Notes under the pieces: model-generated | Database searches by the model: none | The model's input: only the letters and a program-made list of their open reading frames with translations | Told to the model about the DNA's origin: nothing | Position numbers and translations under genes: made by a program | From: an uncultured Anaerolineales bacterium | Lineage (GTDB): Bacteria; Chloroflexota; Anaerolineae; Anaerolineales; UBA6663 | Direction of reading: 5' to 3' | NCBI GenBank assembly: GCA_937952305.1 | Contig: CALFZO010000052.1 | Coordinates: 124,001 to 188,000, forward strand | DNA: 64,000 bases | In this document: positions 1 to 11,261 of the stretch, piece after piece | Position numbering within the stretch: position 1 is the first letter of the stretch | Layout of the letters: each line of letters opens with the position of its first letter

Positions 1-502
1 CGCTCGGCCAGCGCTCGCGGATCTCGTCGGCCACCTGCTTCAGCTTGGCCTCGGCCATGGGCACGTAAGCTTCGTAGATCAGGCGCGTGGTGGTATGCGG
101 CCCGAGGGCATCGCGGTCGGCGCGCGTGGTCACGCCGCGCACCATACCCGTGAACACGCAGGCCGCGCCGGTGGAGGGCAGCGTGATGCCGGCCACCAGC
201 GCGTCTAGATCGATGGGGTCGTTAGTGATCTGAAAGAGCGTGGGCAGGTCCGCCGGCGCCCCGCCGGAGACGGGCGGAAACAGGGCCACCTCGTCGCCGT
301 CGGCCAGCCCATCTTCGGCGAATGCGAACTCGCGGTTGCGCGAGACCAGGACGGTGGGCAGCGCCGGGCTCAGGGCCGGCAGGTCCGCGGCCAGCCGCTG
401 CTTCAGGGTCGCCACCGTCGCGCCGGCATCCAGGGCCAGCGTCAGCCGTTCGCGCCCGGCGCGCTCTTTAAGGGTGGCGAAGAAAAGGACGGTGATGTTC
501 AT
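1..502 (-). CDS. moaX: MoaD-MoaE fusion (MoaX-type molybdopterin synthase), C-terminus cut by window edge
   Basis: Molybdopterin synthase converts cPMP to molybdopterin; MoaD carries the sulfur as a C-terminal Gly-Gly thiocarboxylate and MoaE is the catalytic subunit. Translation from the ATG at 502 gives a MoaD-like ubiquitin fold (MNITVLFFATLKERAG...) ending in PPVSGG. It runs on without a stop into MoaE (FQITNDPIDLDALVAGI, then STGAACVFTGMVRGVT). The MoaE lysines of the active site lie beyond position 1. The ATG overlaps the TGA of the upstream Nudix gene by 4 bp, so translation is probably coupled. MoaX fusions are known from mycobacteria, where cleavage after the Gly-Gly frees MoaD; cleavage here is inferred. 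moaC lies in the same operon, which supports the assignment. Confidence 0.88.
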   Translation of the reverse strand, partial: MNITVLFFATLKERAGRERLTLALDAGATVATLKQRLAADLPALSPALPTVLVSRNREFAFAEDGLADGDEVALFPPVSGGAPADLPTLFQITNDPIDLDALVAGITLPSTGAACVFTGMVRGVTTRADRDALGPHTTTRLIYEAYVPMAEAKLKQVADEIRERWPS

Positions 503-957
503 TTTGCCCTGTATCCCAGAGCCTGTTGCAGCCGGCGCAGCAACGGATAACTGATCGGGTCCGCCTGGAGGGCGGGGTCCCAATCGGCGTCGTGGCGCAG
601 GTCGAACCAGGCGACCGCCGTGATGGCATAAGCGCTGGCGGCCTCCGGCTCGGGCTCGTATCCGGGCCGGGCCTCGCCCGCCACCGGCCGGCACAGGTAA
701 GTCTTATACCCCTGGTAGACGCGGTCACCGGGCGCGGCCGCGTCATCCAGCAGCAAGCGCTCGACCGCGACGTCCAGGCCGGTTTCCTCGCGCATCTCGC
801 GCCGCACGCACGCTTCTTCCGTTTCGCCCGGCTCGCGGCCGCCGCCGGGTAGCAACCAAGCGCTGCGCCCGTCCGCGTGCCAGCGGTGCTGGATCAGCAG
901 GATGGCGTGCTCACGCACGATCGCGCCCTGGTAGCGAAACTTAGGCGAGGACGACAT
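499..957 (-). CDS. Nudix hydrolase
   Basis: This 152-residue protein carries a complete Nudix box: G-x5-E-x7-REMREETGL, within GGGREPGETEEACVRREM and the residues after it. Nudix enzymes hydrolyse nucleoside diphosphates linked to another moiety; the substrate cannot be read from sequence. The ATG at 957 gives the natural start MSSSPKFRYQGAIV; a longer in-frame extension would run deep into moaC and is unlikely. The gene overlaps the end of moaC by 17 bp and the start of the moaD-moaE fusion by 4 bp, so it sits inside the molybdenum-cofactor operon. A housekeeping role in that pathway is possible but not shown. Confidence 0.88.
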   Translation of the reverse strand: MSSSPKFRYQGAIVREHAILLIQHRWHADGRSAWLLPGGGREPGETEEACVRREMREETGLDVAVERLLLDDAAAPGDRVYQGYKTYLCRPVAGEARPGYEPEPEAASAYAITAVAWFDLRHDADWDPALQADPISYPLLRRLQQALGYRAK

Positions 958-1414
958 CGCCGCTTCGGCCGCCGTGCTTTTCCACCAGCCGCACGTTGGT
1001 GATGCGCAGCGTCTTCTCGGCGGCCTTGGCCATATCATAGATCGTCAGGGCCGCCACGCTCACCGCCGTCAGCGCTTCCATCTCCACGCCGGTCTTGCCG
1101 CTCGTGCGCACCGTGGCCGTGATGGCCACGCCGGGTAGGTCGTCGCGCAGCTCGCACTGGACTTCGACGTGCGTCAGCGGCAGCGGATGGCAGAGCGGGA
1201 TCAGCTCGGACGTGCGCTTGGCGGCCATGATCCCGGCCAGCTGGGCCGTGGTCAGGACGTCGCCCTTCTTCAGCGCGCCGTCCCGGATCAGCGCCAGCGT
1301 GGCCGGCTGCATGTGGACCTCGCCGGCCGCCACCGCCCAGCGCGCGCTGTCCGGCTTGGCGCTCACATCCACCATGCGCGCGCGGCCCTCCGCGTCCAGG
1401 TGCGAGAGCGTCAT
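941..1414 (-). CDS. moaC: Cyclic pyranopterin monophosphate synthase MoaC
   Basis: MoaC converts the 3',8-cyclo-GTP made by MoaA into cyclic pyranopterin monophosphate, the first stable molybdenum-cofactor intermediate. The 157-residue length is normal. Family signatures are present: MVDVSAKPDSARWAVAAG near the N-terminus, SELIPLCHPLPLT in the middle, KTGVEMEALTAVSVAALT, and YDMAKA, which holds the Asp and Lys used in catalysis. The ATG at 1414 overlaps the stop of the upstream glycosyltransferase by 4 bp. No moaA is seen in the window. Function is secure. Confidence 0.96.
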   Translation of the reverse strand: MTLSHLDAEGRARMVDVSAKPDSARWAVAAGEVHMQPATLALIRDGALKKGDVLTTAQLAGIMAAKRTSELIPLCHPLPLTHVEVQCELRDDLPGVAITATVRTSGKTGVEMEALTAVSVAALTIYDMAKAAEKTLRITNVRLVEKHGGRSGDVVLA

Positions 1415-2409
1415 CGTGACCGGCTTTCTTCGCCGTGGTAGACCACGCCGGCCGGATCATCTGGCAGCCCCGGCCACGGCGGCGCCTCGCGCACAATGTA
1501 GAGCGGCCGGCGTTTGACCTCGTCGTAGATGCGGCCCAGGTATTCCCCCAGGATGCCCAGGAAGATCAGCTGCACGCCGCCCAGGAACAGCACCGAGATG
1601 ATGGCCGTCGCCTGGCCGAAGAAGAAGTCGCTGCCGATCAGGCGCAGGACGGCCACGGCGATGATGCCCAGCAAGGCCAGCCCCGAGATCCAGAACCCCA
1701 TCGTCGTCGCCAGCTGCAGCGGCACATACGAGAAGCCGGTGATGGCGTCGCTGGCGAACTTGATCATCTTGCGCAGCGGGTACTGCGTGGAGCCGGCGTA
1801 GCGCTCGTGCCGGTCATACAGCACGCCGGCCTGGCGGTAGCCCACCCACACCGACAGGCCGCGCATGAAGCGGTGGTGCTCGCGCATCCGGCGCAGGGCC
1901 AGCACCACTTTGCGGTCGATCAGGCGGAAGTCGCCGGTGTCGCGCGGGATGTCGATGGACGCCAAGCGCTGGATCAGCCGGTAGAACATCGCGGCCGTGA
2001 ACAGCTTGAAGAAAGTCTCACCGGCGCGCTGGCGGCGCTGGGCGTACACCACCTCAAAGCCCTCTTTCCACTTGGCCACCATATCCAGGATGACTTCGGG
2101 CGGGTCTTGCAGGTCCGAGTCGATGATGGCGACGGCGTCGCCTTCGGCGTAGTCGATGCCGGCCGAGATCGCGATCTGATGCCCGAAGTTGCGGGCAAAA
2201 TCCACGACCTTGACGCGCGGGTCGGCCGCCCGCAACTCGCGCCCGATGGCGGGCGAGCGGTCGCGGCTGCCGTCGAAGACCAGCACCAGTTCGCACGGCC
2301 CATCCAGCCCGTCCATCACCGCGCGCATGCGCCGGTAGAATTCGGGCAGGGTCTCTTCTTCATTAAACACCGGAGCGACGATGGAGTAGCGGGGGCGGTG
2401 ATCAGCCAT
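1411..2409 (-). CDS. GT2 glycosyltransferase with two C-terminal membrane helices (GtrB/DPM1-like)
   Basis: Polyprenyl-phosphate sugar transferases of this family move a sugar from a nucleotide donor to a lipid phosphate at the inner membrane face. The 332-residue protein starts MADHRPRYSIVAPVFNEEE. It has the GT-A donor site DSDLQDPPEVILDM, and the family block DTGDFRLIDRKVVLALR. Two hydrophobic segments follow at about residues 230-255 and 265-290, then LGEYLGRIYDEVKRRPLY, typical of GtrB/ArnC-like enzymes. The start at ATG 2409 was chosen because the N-terminal Rossmann strand begins at once. It lies 10 bp after coaW and overlaps moaC by 4 bp. Which sugar it moves is unknown, and its presence before moaC is probably just operon packing. 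Confidence 0.87.
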   Translation of the reverse strand: MADHRPRYSIVAPVFNEEETLPEFYRRMRAVMDGLDGPCELVLVFDGSRDRSPAIGRELRAADPRVKVVDFARNFGHQIAISAGIDYAEGDAVAIIDSDLQDPPEVILDMVAKWKEGFEVVYAQRRQRAGETFFKLFTAAMFYRLIQRLASIDIPRDTGDFRLIDRKVVLALRRMREHHRFMRGLSVWVGYRQAGVLYDRHERYAGSTQYPLRKMIKFASDAITGFSYVPLQLATTMGFWISGLALLGIIAVAVLRLIGSDFFFGQATAIISVLFLGGVQLIFLGILGEYLGRIYDEVKRRPLYIVREAPPWPGLPDDPAGVVYHGEESRSR

Positions 2410-2419
2410 GGTGATTGGA

Positions 2420-3250
2420 TCAGTCCGTGAGTGATTTGAGCGCGCCGAGGGCAGTGGCATAGCCCGGATGCGGCGGCAGGATAAAGCGCGTGCCGTAGAA
2501 CTCGCCGGTCCGTTCCAGGGCGCGGCGGAAGCTGGCCATATCGAGCAGGTGGCCGATGACGACGATGTGCTCGGCCCGCTGAGCGCGGGCTGAATTGATG
2601 GCGGTCACGCCGATCACCTGCCCCACCAGCGTCACCAGGGCGGCCGCCAGGTCCTCCCGCCGGACCTCCAGGGCCTGCTTGCCCAGGCGGCCGAAGTTGA
2701 CGGCGGTGGCGTCCGGCGGCAGGCCGCCGATCGGGCCGCTGATCACGTCGCTCAAGGCCAGGTCGGCGCCGTTCGGATCGCCGGCCAGCGCCAGCGTGTC
2801 GATCTCGCCGGGGTCCACGCTGCGCAGGATCAGGCGGCTCAAGCCGAGCAGCGTCCCGCCGCCGACACCGGACCCGGAGACGTGCTGGTACTCGTCGCCG
2901 CGCGCCAGGATGGCGGCCGTGCCCGAGCCCGCGCTCACCACCAGCAGCGGCGCCTGGTGGGGCTCGCCCAACTGCTCGGCCAGCGCCTGCCCGCCCCGCC
3001 CAATCGCCGGCACCTCGCCGATCTTGACGATCTGGCAGCCGCCAATCCGGGCCGGCAGATTGCGATGGCGGCCGCCCGTCACGGCCAGGCGCGCCAGCCC
3101 GTCCAGGGCCAAGCCGCCGGCCGCCAGGATCGCGCGCACCAGCGCCTCGTCCGGCTCGCCGTCCGACGGCCGGGTCCAACGCCGCAACGCGCCATCCACC
3201 TCGGCGACGGCGTCCGTATTCGTGATGCCAAAATCGATACCAGCGGACAC
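2420..3250 (-). CDS. coaW: Type II pantothenate kinase (fumble family)
   Basis: The enzyme phosphorylates pantothenate, the first step of coenzyme A synthesis. The 276-residue protein begins SAGIDFGITNTDAV (phosphate-1 motif of the ASKHA fold). It contains PLLVVSAGSGTAAI and the fumble-type loop SGSGVGGGTLLGLSRLI, followed by SARAQRAEHIVVIGHLL, which matches the adenosine-binding part of type II enzymes. The start is the GTG at 3250. It lies only 6 nt after TATAAT on the minus strand, so the transcript is probably leaderless and no ribosome site is needed. It heads the operon running into the molybdenum-cofactor genes. An anhydro-sugar kinase is less likely given the fumble loop. Confidence 0.85.
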   Translation of the reverse strand: MSAGIDFGITNTDAVAEVDGALRRWTRPSDGEPDEALVRAILAAGGLALDGLARLAVTGGRHRNLPARIGGCQIVKIGEVPAIGRGGQALAEQLGEPHQAPLLVVSAGSGTAAILARGDEYQHVSGSGVGGGTLLGLSRLILRSVDPGEIDTLALAGDPNGADLALSDVISGPIGGLPPDATAVNFGRLGKQALEVRREDLAAALVTLVGQVIGVTAINSARAQRAEHIVVIGHLLDMASFRRALERTGEFYGTRFILPPHPGYATALGALKSLTD

Positions 3251-3256
3251 GCGGCG

Positions 3257-3262
3257 ATTATA
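3257..3262 (-). promoter_or_regulatory. -10 element of the coaW operon
   Basis: The minus strand reads TGG-TATAAT (an extended -10) followed by six bases and the GTG start of coaW. No convincing -35 hexamer is visible. The spacing puts the likely transcription start at or next to the start codon. Confidence 0.6.
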
Positions 3263-3346
3263 CCAATCTCCACCCTGGCCGCTATCACACCCTGGCCCTA
3301 CTCCCGCGGCCCCACCCGGCCGCGCAGCTGGCGGCCTCATTCGTTG

Positions 3347-3352
3347 TATAAT
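3347..3352 (+). promoter_or_regulatory. -10 element of ftsY
   Basis: TATAAT lies nine bases before the ftsY ATG at 3362. The transcript should therefore start close to the ATG. There is no Shine-Dalgarno sequence in these nine bases. Confidence 0.6.
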
Positions 3353-3361
3353 CCCCGCGCT

Positions 3362-4267
3362 ATGTTTTCCGCCGTCAAATCCCTCCGGGAAAGCCTGACC
3401 CGCACCCGCGACGCCGTTTTCGGCAAGGTCGCCACGCTGCTCGGCCAGAGCGAGCTCACCGCCGCCACCTGGGACGAACTGGAGGCCACGCTGATCCAGG
3501 CCGACCTGAGCGTGACGCTGGCTGACCCGCTCGTCCAGCGCCTGAAGGAGCGCGCCGCGGCCGAGGGCCTGGTCCGCGCCGACGGGCTGCGGACCGCCCT
3601 GCGCCAGGAACTGCGCGCCCTGCTCGGCGACAGCCGGCCGCTGGCCCTCAGCGCCACGCCCACGGTCATCGCCCTGGTCGGCGTCAACGGCTCCGGCAAG
3701 ACCACCAGCGCCGCCAAGCTGGCCTGCTACTTCCAGCGCCAGCACCGCACCGTCATGCTGGCCGCCGCCGATACGTTCCGCGCCGCCGCCATCGACCAGC
3801 TCCAGGTTTGGGGCCAACGCCTGAACATCCCGGTCGTCGCCGGCCAGCCCAACGCCGACCCCGGCGCCGTGGCCTATGATGCCGTGGCGGCCGCGCTGGC
3901 CCGCCGCGTAGACGTCCTGATCGTGGACACGGCCGGCCGTCTGCAGACCAAGTACAACCTGATGGAAGAGCTCAAGAAGGTCTCGCGCGTGATGGCCAAG
4001 GCCATGCCCGGCGCCCCGCACGAGACCCTGCTGGTGCTGGACGCCGTCACCGGCCAGAACGCCCTCGCCCAGGCGCGCGCCTTCAAAGACGCCTCCGGCG
4101 TCACCGGCGTGCTGTTGGCCAAGCTGGACGGCTCCGCTAAGGGCGGCATGGCCTTCGCCATCCGCCGTGAGCTGGGCCTGCCGATCATGTTCGCCGGCAC
4201 GGGCGAGCACTTTGCAGACCTGGAAGCGTTCGACCCCGACAAGTTTGTGGCCGGCCTTCTGGATTGA
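3362..4267 (+). CDS. ftsY: Signal recognition particle receptor FtsY
   Basis: FtsY is the SRP-receptor GTPase that brings ribosomes making membrane proteins to the SecYEG channel. The 301-residue protein has the helical N domain (MFSAVKSLRESLTRTRDAVF), then the G domain. Motifs are G1 GVNGSGKTT at about residue 107, G2 DTFRAAA at about 136, G3 DTAGRLQTK at about 188 and G4 AKLDGSAKGG at about 256. The last has Ala where TKLDG is usual. The acidic A domain of E. coli FtsY is absent, as in many bacteria with short FtsY. It ends AFDPDKFVAGLLD, typical of the family. The start at 3362 follows TATAAT by nine bases. prfB follows 35 bp downstream. Confidence 0.96.
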   Translation: MFSAVKSLRESLTRTRDAVFGKVATLLGQSELTAATWDELEATLIQADLSVTLADPLVQRLKERAAAEGLVRADGLRTALRQELRALLGDSRPLALSATPTVIALVGVNGSGKTTSAAKLACYFQRQHRTVMLAAADTFRAAAIDQLQVWGQRLNIPVVAGQPNADPGAVAYDAVAAALARRVDVLIVDTAGRLQTKYNLMEELKKVSRVMAKAMPGAPHETLLVLDAVTGQNALAQARAFKDASGVTGVLLAKLDGSAKGGMAFAIRRELGLPIMFAGTGEHFADLEAFDPDKFVAGLLD

Positions 4268-4302
4268 CTCCGGCCGACGCCGCCCACACCCTGGTAGCCA
4301 AT

Positions 4303-5392
4303 ATGGAAGACCTTATCGCCCGCCTCAACACCATCGACGAGCGCCTGCACTCCCTCCTGGAGCGTCTTTGACCTGCCCGCCAAGGAGAAACAGCTCGCCG
4401 ACCTGGAAACCCGCTCGCAGGACCCGGCCCTCTGGAACAGCCCGCTGGAAGCGCAGCGCGTCATGCGCGCGCTGTCCACGCTGCGCGCTGAACTGAACGC
4501 CTGGCGCGCGGCCACCCACGGCATCGCCGACGCGCGCGAGCTGGCCGGCCTGGGCGACGCCTCGATGCGCGCCGACCTGGAAGCCGAGGTGGTCCGGCTG
4601 GAGGCGGTGGCCCATCAGCTCGAGATGGAGACCCTGCTCTCCGGCCGGCACGACCGCGACAACGTCATCTTCACCATCTTCTCCGGCGCCGGCGGCACCG
4701 AGTCCCAGGACTGGGTGTCCATGCTGTACCGCATGTACCTGCGCTGGTGCGAGGCCCACGGCTACAAGACCGAGGTCATGGACCTGAGCGAGGGCGAAGA
4801 GGCCGGCCTCAAGTCGGTGACGCTGGGCGTGGAGGGGCTGTACGCCTACGGCTATCTGAAGGCCGAAAAAGGCACCCACCGGCTGGTGCGCCTGTCGCCC
4901 TTCGACTCGGCCCACCGGCGCCATACGTCTTTCGCCTCCGTCGAGGTCTACCCCCAGGTCGAGGACATCGCCGAGATCGAGATCAACCCGAACGAGATCG
5001 AGATCGACACCTACCGGGCCTCCAGCGCCGGCGGCCAGAACGTGCAGAAGAACGCCACCGCCATCCGCATCCGGCACCTGCCCAGCGGGCTGGTGGTCAC
5101 CTGCCAGAACGAGCGCTCGCTCACGCAGAACCGCGAAAACGCGCTCAAGGTCTTGCGCGCCCGGCTGTTCGCCATGCGCGAGGAGGAGCGCGCCAAGGAG
5201 ATCGCGGCCCTCAAGGGCGAGCGTGTCAAAGCCGAGTGGGGGCAGCAGATCCGGTCTTACGTGCTGCATCCCTACCAGATGGTCAAAGACCACCGCACCG
5301 ACCACGAGACCGGCCGCACCGACGATGTGCTGAACGGCGAACTCGACGCCTTTATCGAGGCTTATCTGCGCTCGCAGGTCGGCCTCGGCTGA
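4303..5392 (+). CDS. prfB: Peptide chain release factor 2, with programmed +1 frameshift
   Basis: RF2 ends translation at UGA and UAA. The gene is two frames: 4303-4368 encodes MEDLIARLNTIDERLHSLLERL, then CTT TGA C at 4366-4372, where the ribosome skips one base (T4369) and continues GAC CTG CCC to the stop at 5392. A Shine-Dalgarno-like GGAG at 4359-4362 sits three bases before the CTT, the known stimulator spacing. The product (about 362 residues) has the PCRF domain, the UGA-reading tripeptide in RLSPFDS, the catalytic GGQ in SSAGGQNVQKNATAIRI, and the end DVLNGELDAFIEAYL. Low RF2 lets the ribosome pause at the internal UGA and shift, so the enzyme regulates its own synthesis. This is not a broken gene. 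Confidence 0.96.
4359..4372 (+). promoter_or_regulatory. prfB frameshift site
   Basis: GGAG-CGT-CTT-TGA-C: a Shine-Dalgarno-like stimulator, three-base spacer, slippery CTT and in-frame UGA stop followed by C. This is the conserved RF2 autoregulatory arrangement. The frame opens correctly only after a +1 shift at CTT. Confidence 0.93.
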
Positions 5393-5419
5393 GACCGCCC
5401 ACACCCCAGGAGGCTGCCC

Positions 5420-6478
5420 ATGCCCACTCCCGAAGAGACCCAGGCCCTGACCAGCCGGATCGACGATTTACAGCGGCGCGTCAACGATCTGCAGCGTGAA
5501 GTCCTGCTGGCCGGCGTCAAGGACGCGCTGGAAGATCTGGATACGCTTATCGGCCAGCTGGATAAGCTCATCGGCGAGGTCCGCACGGCCGGCTACGTCT
5601 TCGGGGCCGACCTGGAGCCGGGCGCCAAAGCCCTCCAGTCACAGTGGCCGGGCCTGCGCGCCAACGCCCAGCGCCAGGTCACGACGCAGGCGCCCTCGCT
5701 GCAGGCCGCCCTCCGCCCAGTGGAAGCTCAGGTGCGCGACCTGAACGCCAAGCGCGCCAACTACGCGGCCGCCAAGGCCCTGGCGCCGTCCGTCCAGGCG
5801 GCGGTGGAGGCGCTCGACGCCAAGGTCAAAGCCGCGCGCGAGGCCATCGAGGGCAGCTACGACAAGTTCCGCGGCGAGGCCAACAAGCTCAAGGCCCGGC
5901 TGGACGCCGCCAAACTCATGCTGCAGCGCGTGGCCGAGGCCAAGTTCCGGCTGCTGCCCACCGAGGGCGCGGTCGCCGCCGTGCCCGCCAAGTGGGACCG
6001 CGACGGCAAAGACGATCCCAAAGGCCTGCTCTACCTCACCGATCAGCGCCTGGTCTTCGAGCAGAAGGAAGAAGTCGCCACCAAAAAGCTGCTCTTCATC
6101 ACCACCGAGAAGGAGCAGGTCCACCAGCTGCTGCTGGAGGTGCCGGTGGCCGACGTGGACGAGGTCAAGGCCAGCAAGAAAGGCTTGCTCGGCCACGAGG
6201 ATCACCTTGACCTGGCCTTTTCCGCCAACGCCGCAGTGCGCGCCGCGCACTTCCACCTGGAAGGCCAGGCCAGCCACGAGTGGCAGGCGCTGCTCGGGCG
6301 AGCCAAGTCCAAGGAACTGGATAAAGACCGCGCCGTCAAAGTGGATCAGACCGTCTTGGAGCGTGTCGCCAGCGCCCCTACCAAGTGCGCCACCTGCGGC
6401 GCGGCCTTCACCAAGCCGGTGCTGCGCGGCCAGTCCGAGATCACGTGCGAGTTCTGCGGCACGGTCACGCGCTTCTGA
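5420..6478 (+). CDS. Conserved-type protein: coiled coil, PH/GRAM-like middle, C-terminal zinc ribbon; function unknown
   Basis: I do not recognise a named family. The 352-residue protein starts after a perfect AGGAGG at 5408-5413. Residues 5-60 and about 90-175 are charged, heptad-like coiled coils. Residues about 185-300 read like a compact beta domain (GLLYLTDQRLVFEQKEE), as in PH/GRAM-type folds that begin with a line such as LYLTDQRLVF. The C-terminus holds two CxxC knuckles (KCATCGAAF and CEFCGTVTRF), a zinc ribbon. There is no signal peptide or membrane segment, so it is cytoplasmic. It lies between prfB and rpoC and is read with prfB (27 bp apart). Confidence 0.75.
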   Translation: MPTPEETQALTSRIDDLQRRVNDLQREVLLAGVKDALEDLDTLIGQLDKLIGEVRTAGYVFGADLEPGAKALQSQWPGLRANAQRQVTTQAPSLQAALRPVEAQVRDLNAKRANYAAAKALAPSVQAAVEALDAKVKAAREAIEGSYDKFRGEANKLKARLDAAKLMLQRVAEAKFRLLPTEGAVAAVPAKWDRDGKDDPKGLLYLTDQRLVFEQKEEVATKKLLFITTEKEQVHQLLLEVPVADVDEVKASKKGLLGHEDHLDLAFSANAAVRAAHFHLEGQASHEWQALLGRAKSKELDKDRAVKVDQTVLERVASAPTKCATCGAAFTKPVLRGQSEITCEFCGTVTRF

Positions 6479-6544
6479 GGCGCCGGACCGCTTTCTAACC
6501 TGTCCGGTCCCAGATCGGCGGCTGAATCTTGGCCGCCCGCCCTC

Positions 6545-6572
6545 TTGACAGAAGAGCAAAGCACGATACAAT
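6545..6572 (+). promoter_or_regulatory. rpoC promoter
   Basis: TTGACA (6545-6550), a 16-bp spacer and TACAAT (6567-6572). It precedes rpoC by about 110 bp, so rpoC has its own promoter rather than depending on an upstream rpoB. Confidence 0.65.
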
Positions 6573-6683
6573 CAAATGTCACTGTCAGACCAGGTCACCA
6601 CAAGCGCCTGGGGCCCCCCAGCCTCATGCGCTTGTTTTGCTGTCCCACAGGTCTAGCACGCCTGTTCGATTTGGAGGCTTCAC

Positions 6684-10952
<4,269 letters not shown>

Positions 10953-10968
10953 CGTCCCGTATACCGCC

Positions 10969-11003
10969 TGCCCCGCCCGTGGTCCCCGATCACGGGCGGG
11001 GCA
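10969..11003 (+). terminator. Hairpin after rpoC
   Basis: A 13-bp perfect stem (TGCCCCGCCCGTG / CACGGGCGGGGCA) with a 9-nt loop starts 17 bp after the rpoC stop. No U-tract follows at once, so termination efficiency is uncertain. Confidence 0.55.
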
Positions 11004-11026
11004 GAGGCCCGGTCGAGCGCTTTTCC

Positions 11027-11055
11027 TTGACAGAGGCCGGTCGGGTCCGTATAAT
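11027..11055 (+). promoter_or_regulatory. tRNA-Asn promoter
   Basis: Consensus TTGACA (11027-11032), 17-bp spacer and TATAAT (11050-11055). The mature tRNA begins ten bases after the -10 box, so the 5' leader is very short. Confidence 0.85.
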
Positions 11056-11065
11056 CTTTGAGCCT

Positions 11066-11138
11066 TCCTCGATAGCTCAATCGGCAGAGCGGCCGGCTGT
11101 TAACCGGTAGGTTCCAGGTTCGAGTCCTGGTCGAGGAG
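11066..11138 (+). tRNA. tRNA-Asn (GTT)
   Basis: A full cloverleaf can be drawn. The acceptor stem is TCCTCGA/TCGAGGA. The D arm is GCTC-AATCGGCA-GAGC. The anticodon arm is GCCGG-CTGTTAA-CCGGT with anticodon GTT, and the T arm is CCAGG-TTCGAGT-CCTGG, with discriminator G. The 3' CCA is not encoded (GCA follows), so it must be added by a nucleotidyltransferase. Confidence 0.96.
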
Positions 11139-11149
11139 CAGACTGATTG

Positions 11150-11178
11150 AAAACGGGTGAGCCCAGCTCACCCGTTTT
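11150..11178 (+). terminator. Intrinsic terminator of tRNA-Asn
   Basis: Perfect 13-bp stem (AAAACGGGTGAGC / GCTCACCCGTTTT) with a CCA loop. The 3' arm ends in TTTT and is followed by GTTT. It starts 12 bp after the tRNA. Confidence 0.85.
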
Positions 11179-11204
11179 GTTTCGCCTGGCCGGCCGCTTG
11201 CGCG

Positions 11205-11210
11205 TATAAT
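11205..11210 (+). promoter_or_regulatory. -10 element upstream of the PanE-like gene
   Basis: TATAAT 51 bases before the ATG at 11262; the -35 region is weak. Confidence 0.45.
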
Positions 11211-11261
11211 CGCGCCCGGACGCACCTGGGCCGCCCCCTGGCCTGGGCGCCCCTCAGCCTA

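Noticed and set aside
4303..4371. prfB as a pseudogene because of the early TGA
   Set aside because: The stop is the known programmed-frameshift site, with stimulator and slippery codon in place.
10969..11178. Hairpins around tRNA-Asn as a small RNA or riboswitch
   Set aside because: They are simple GC stems placed as terminators after rpoC and the tRNA.
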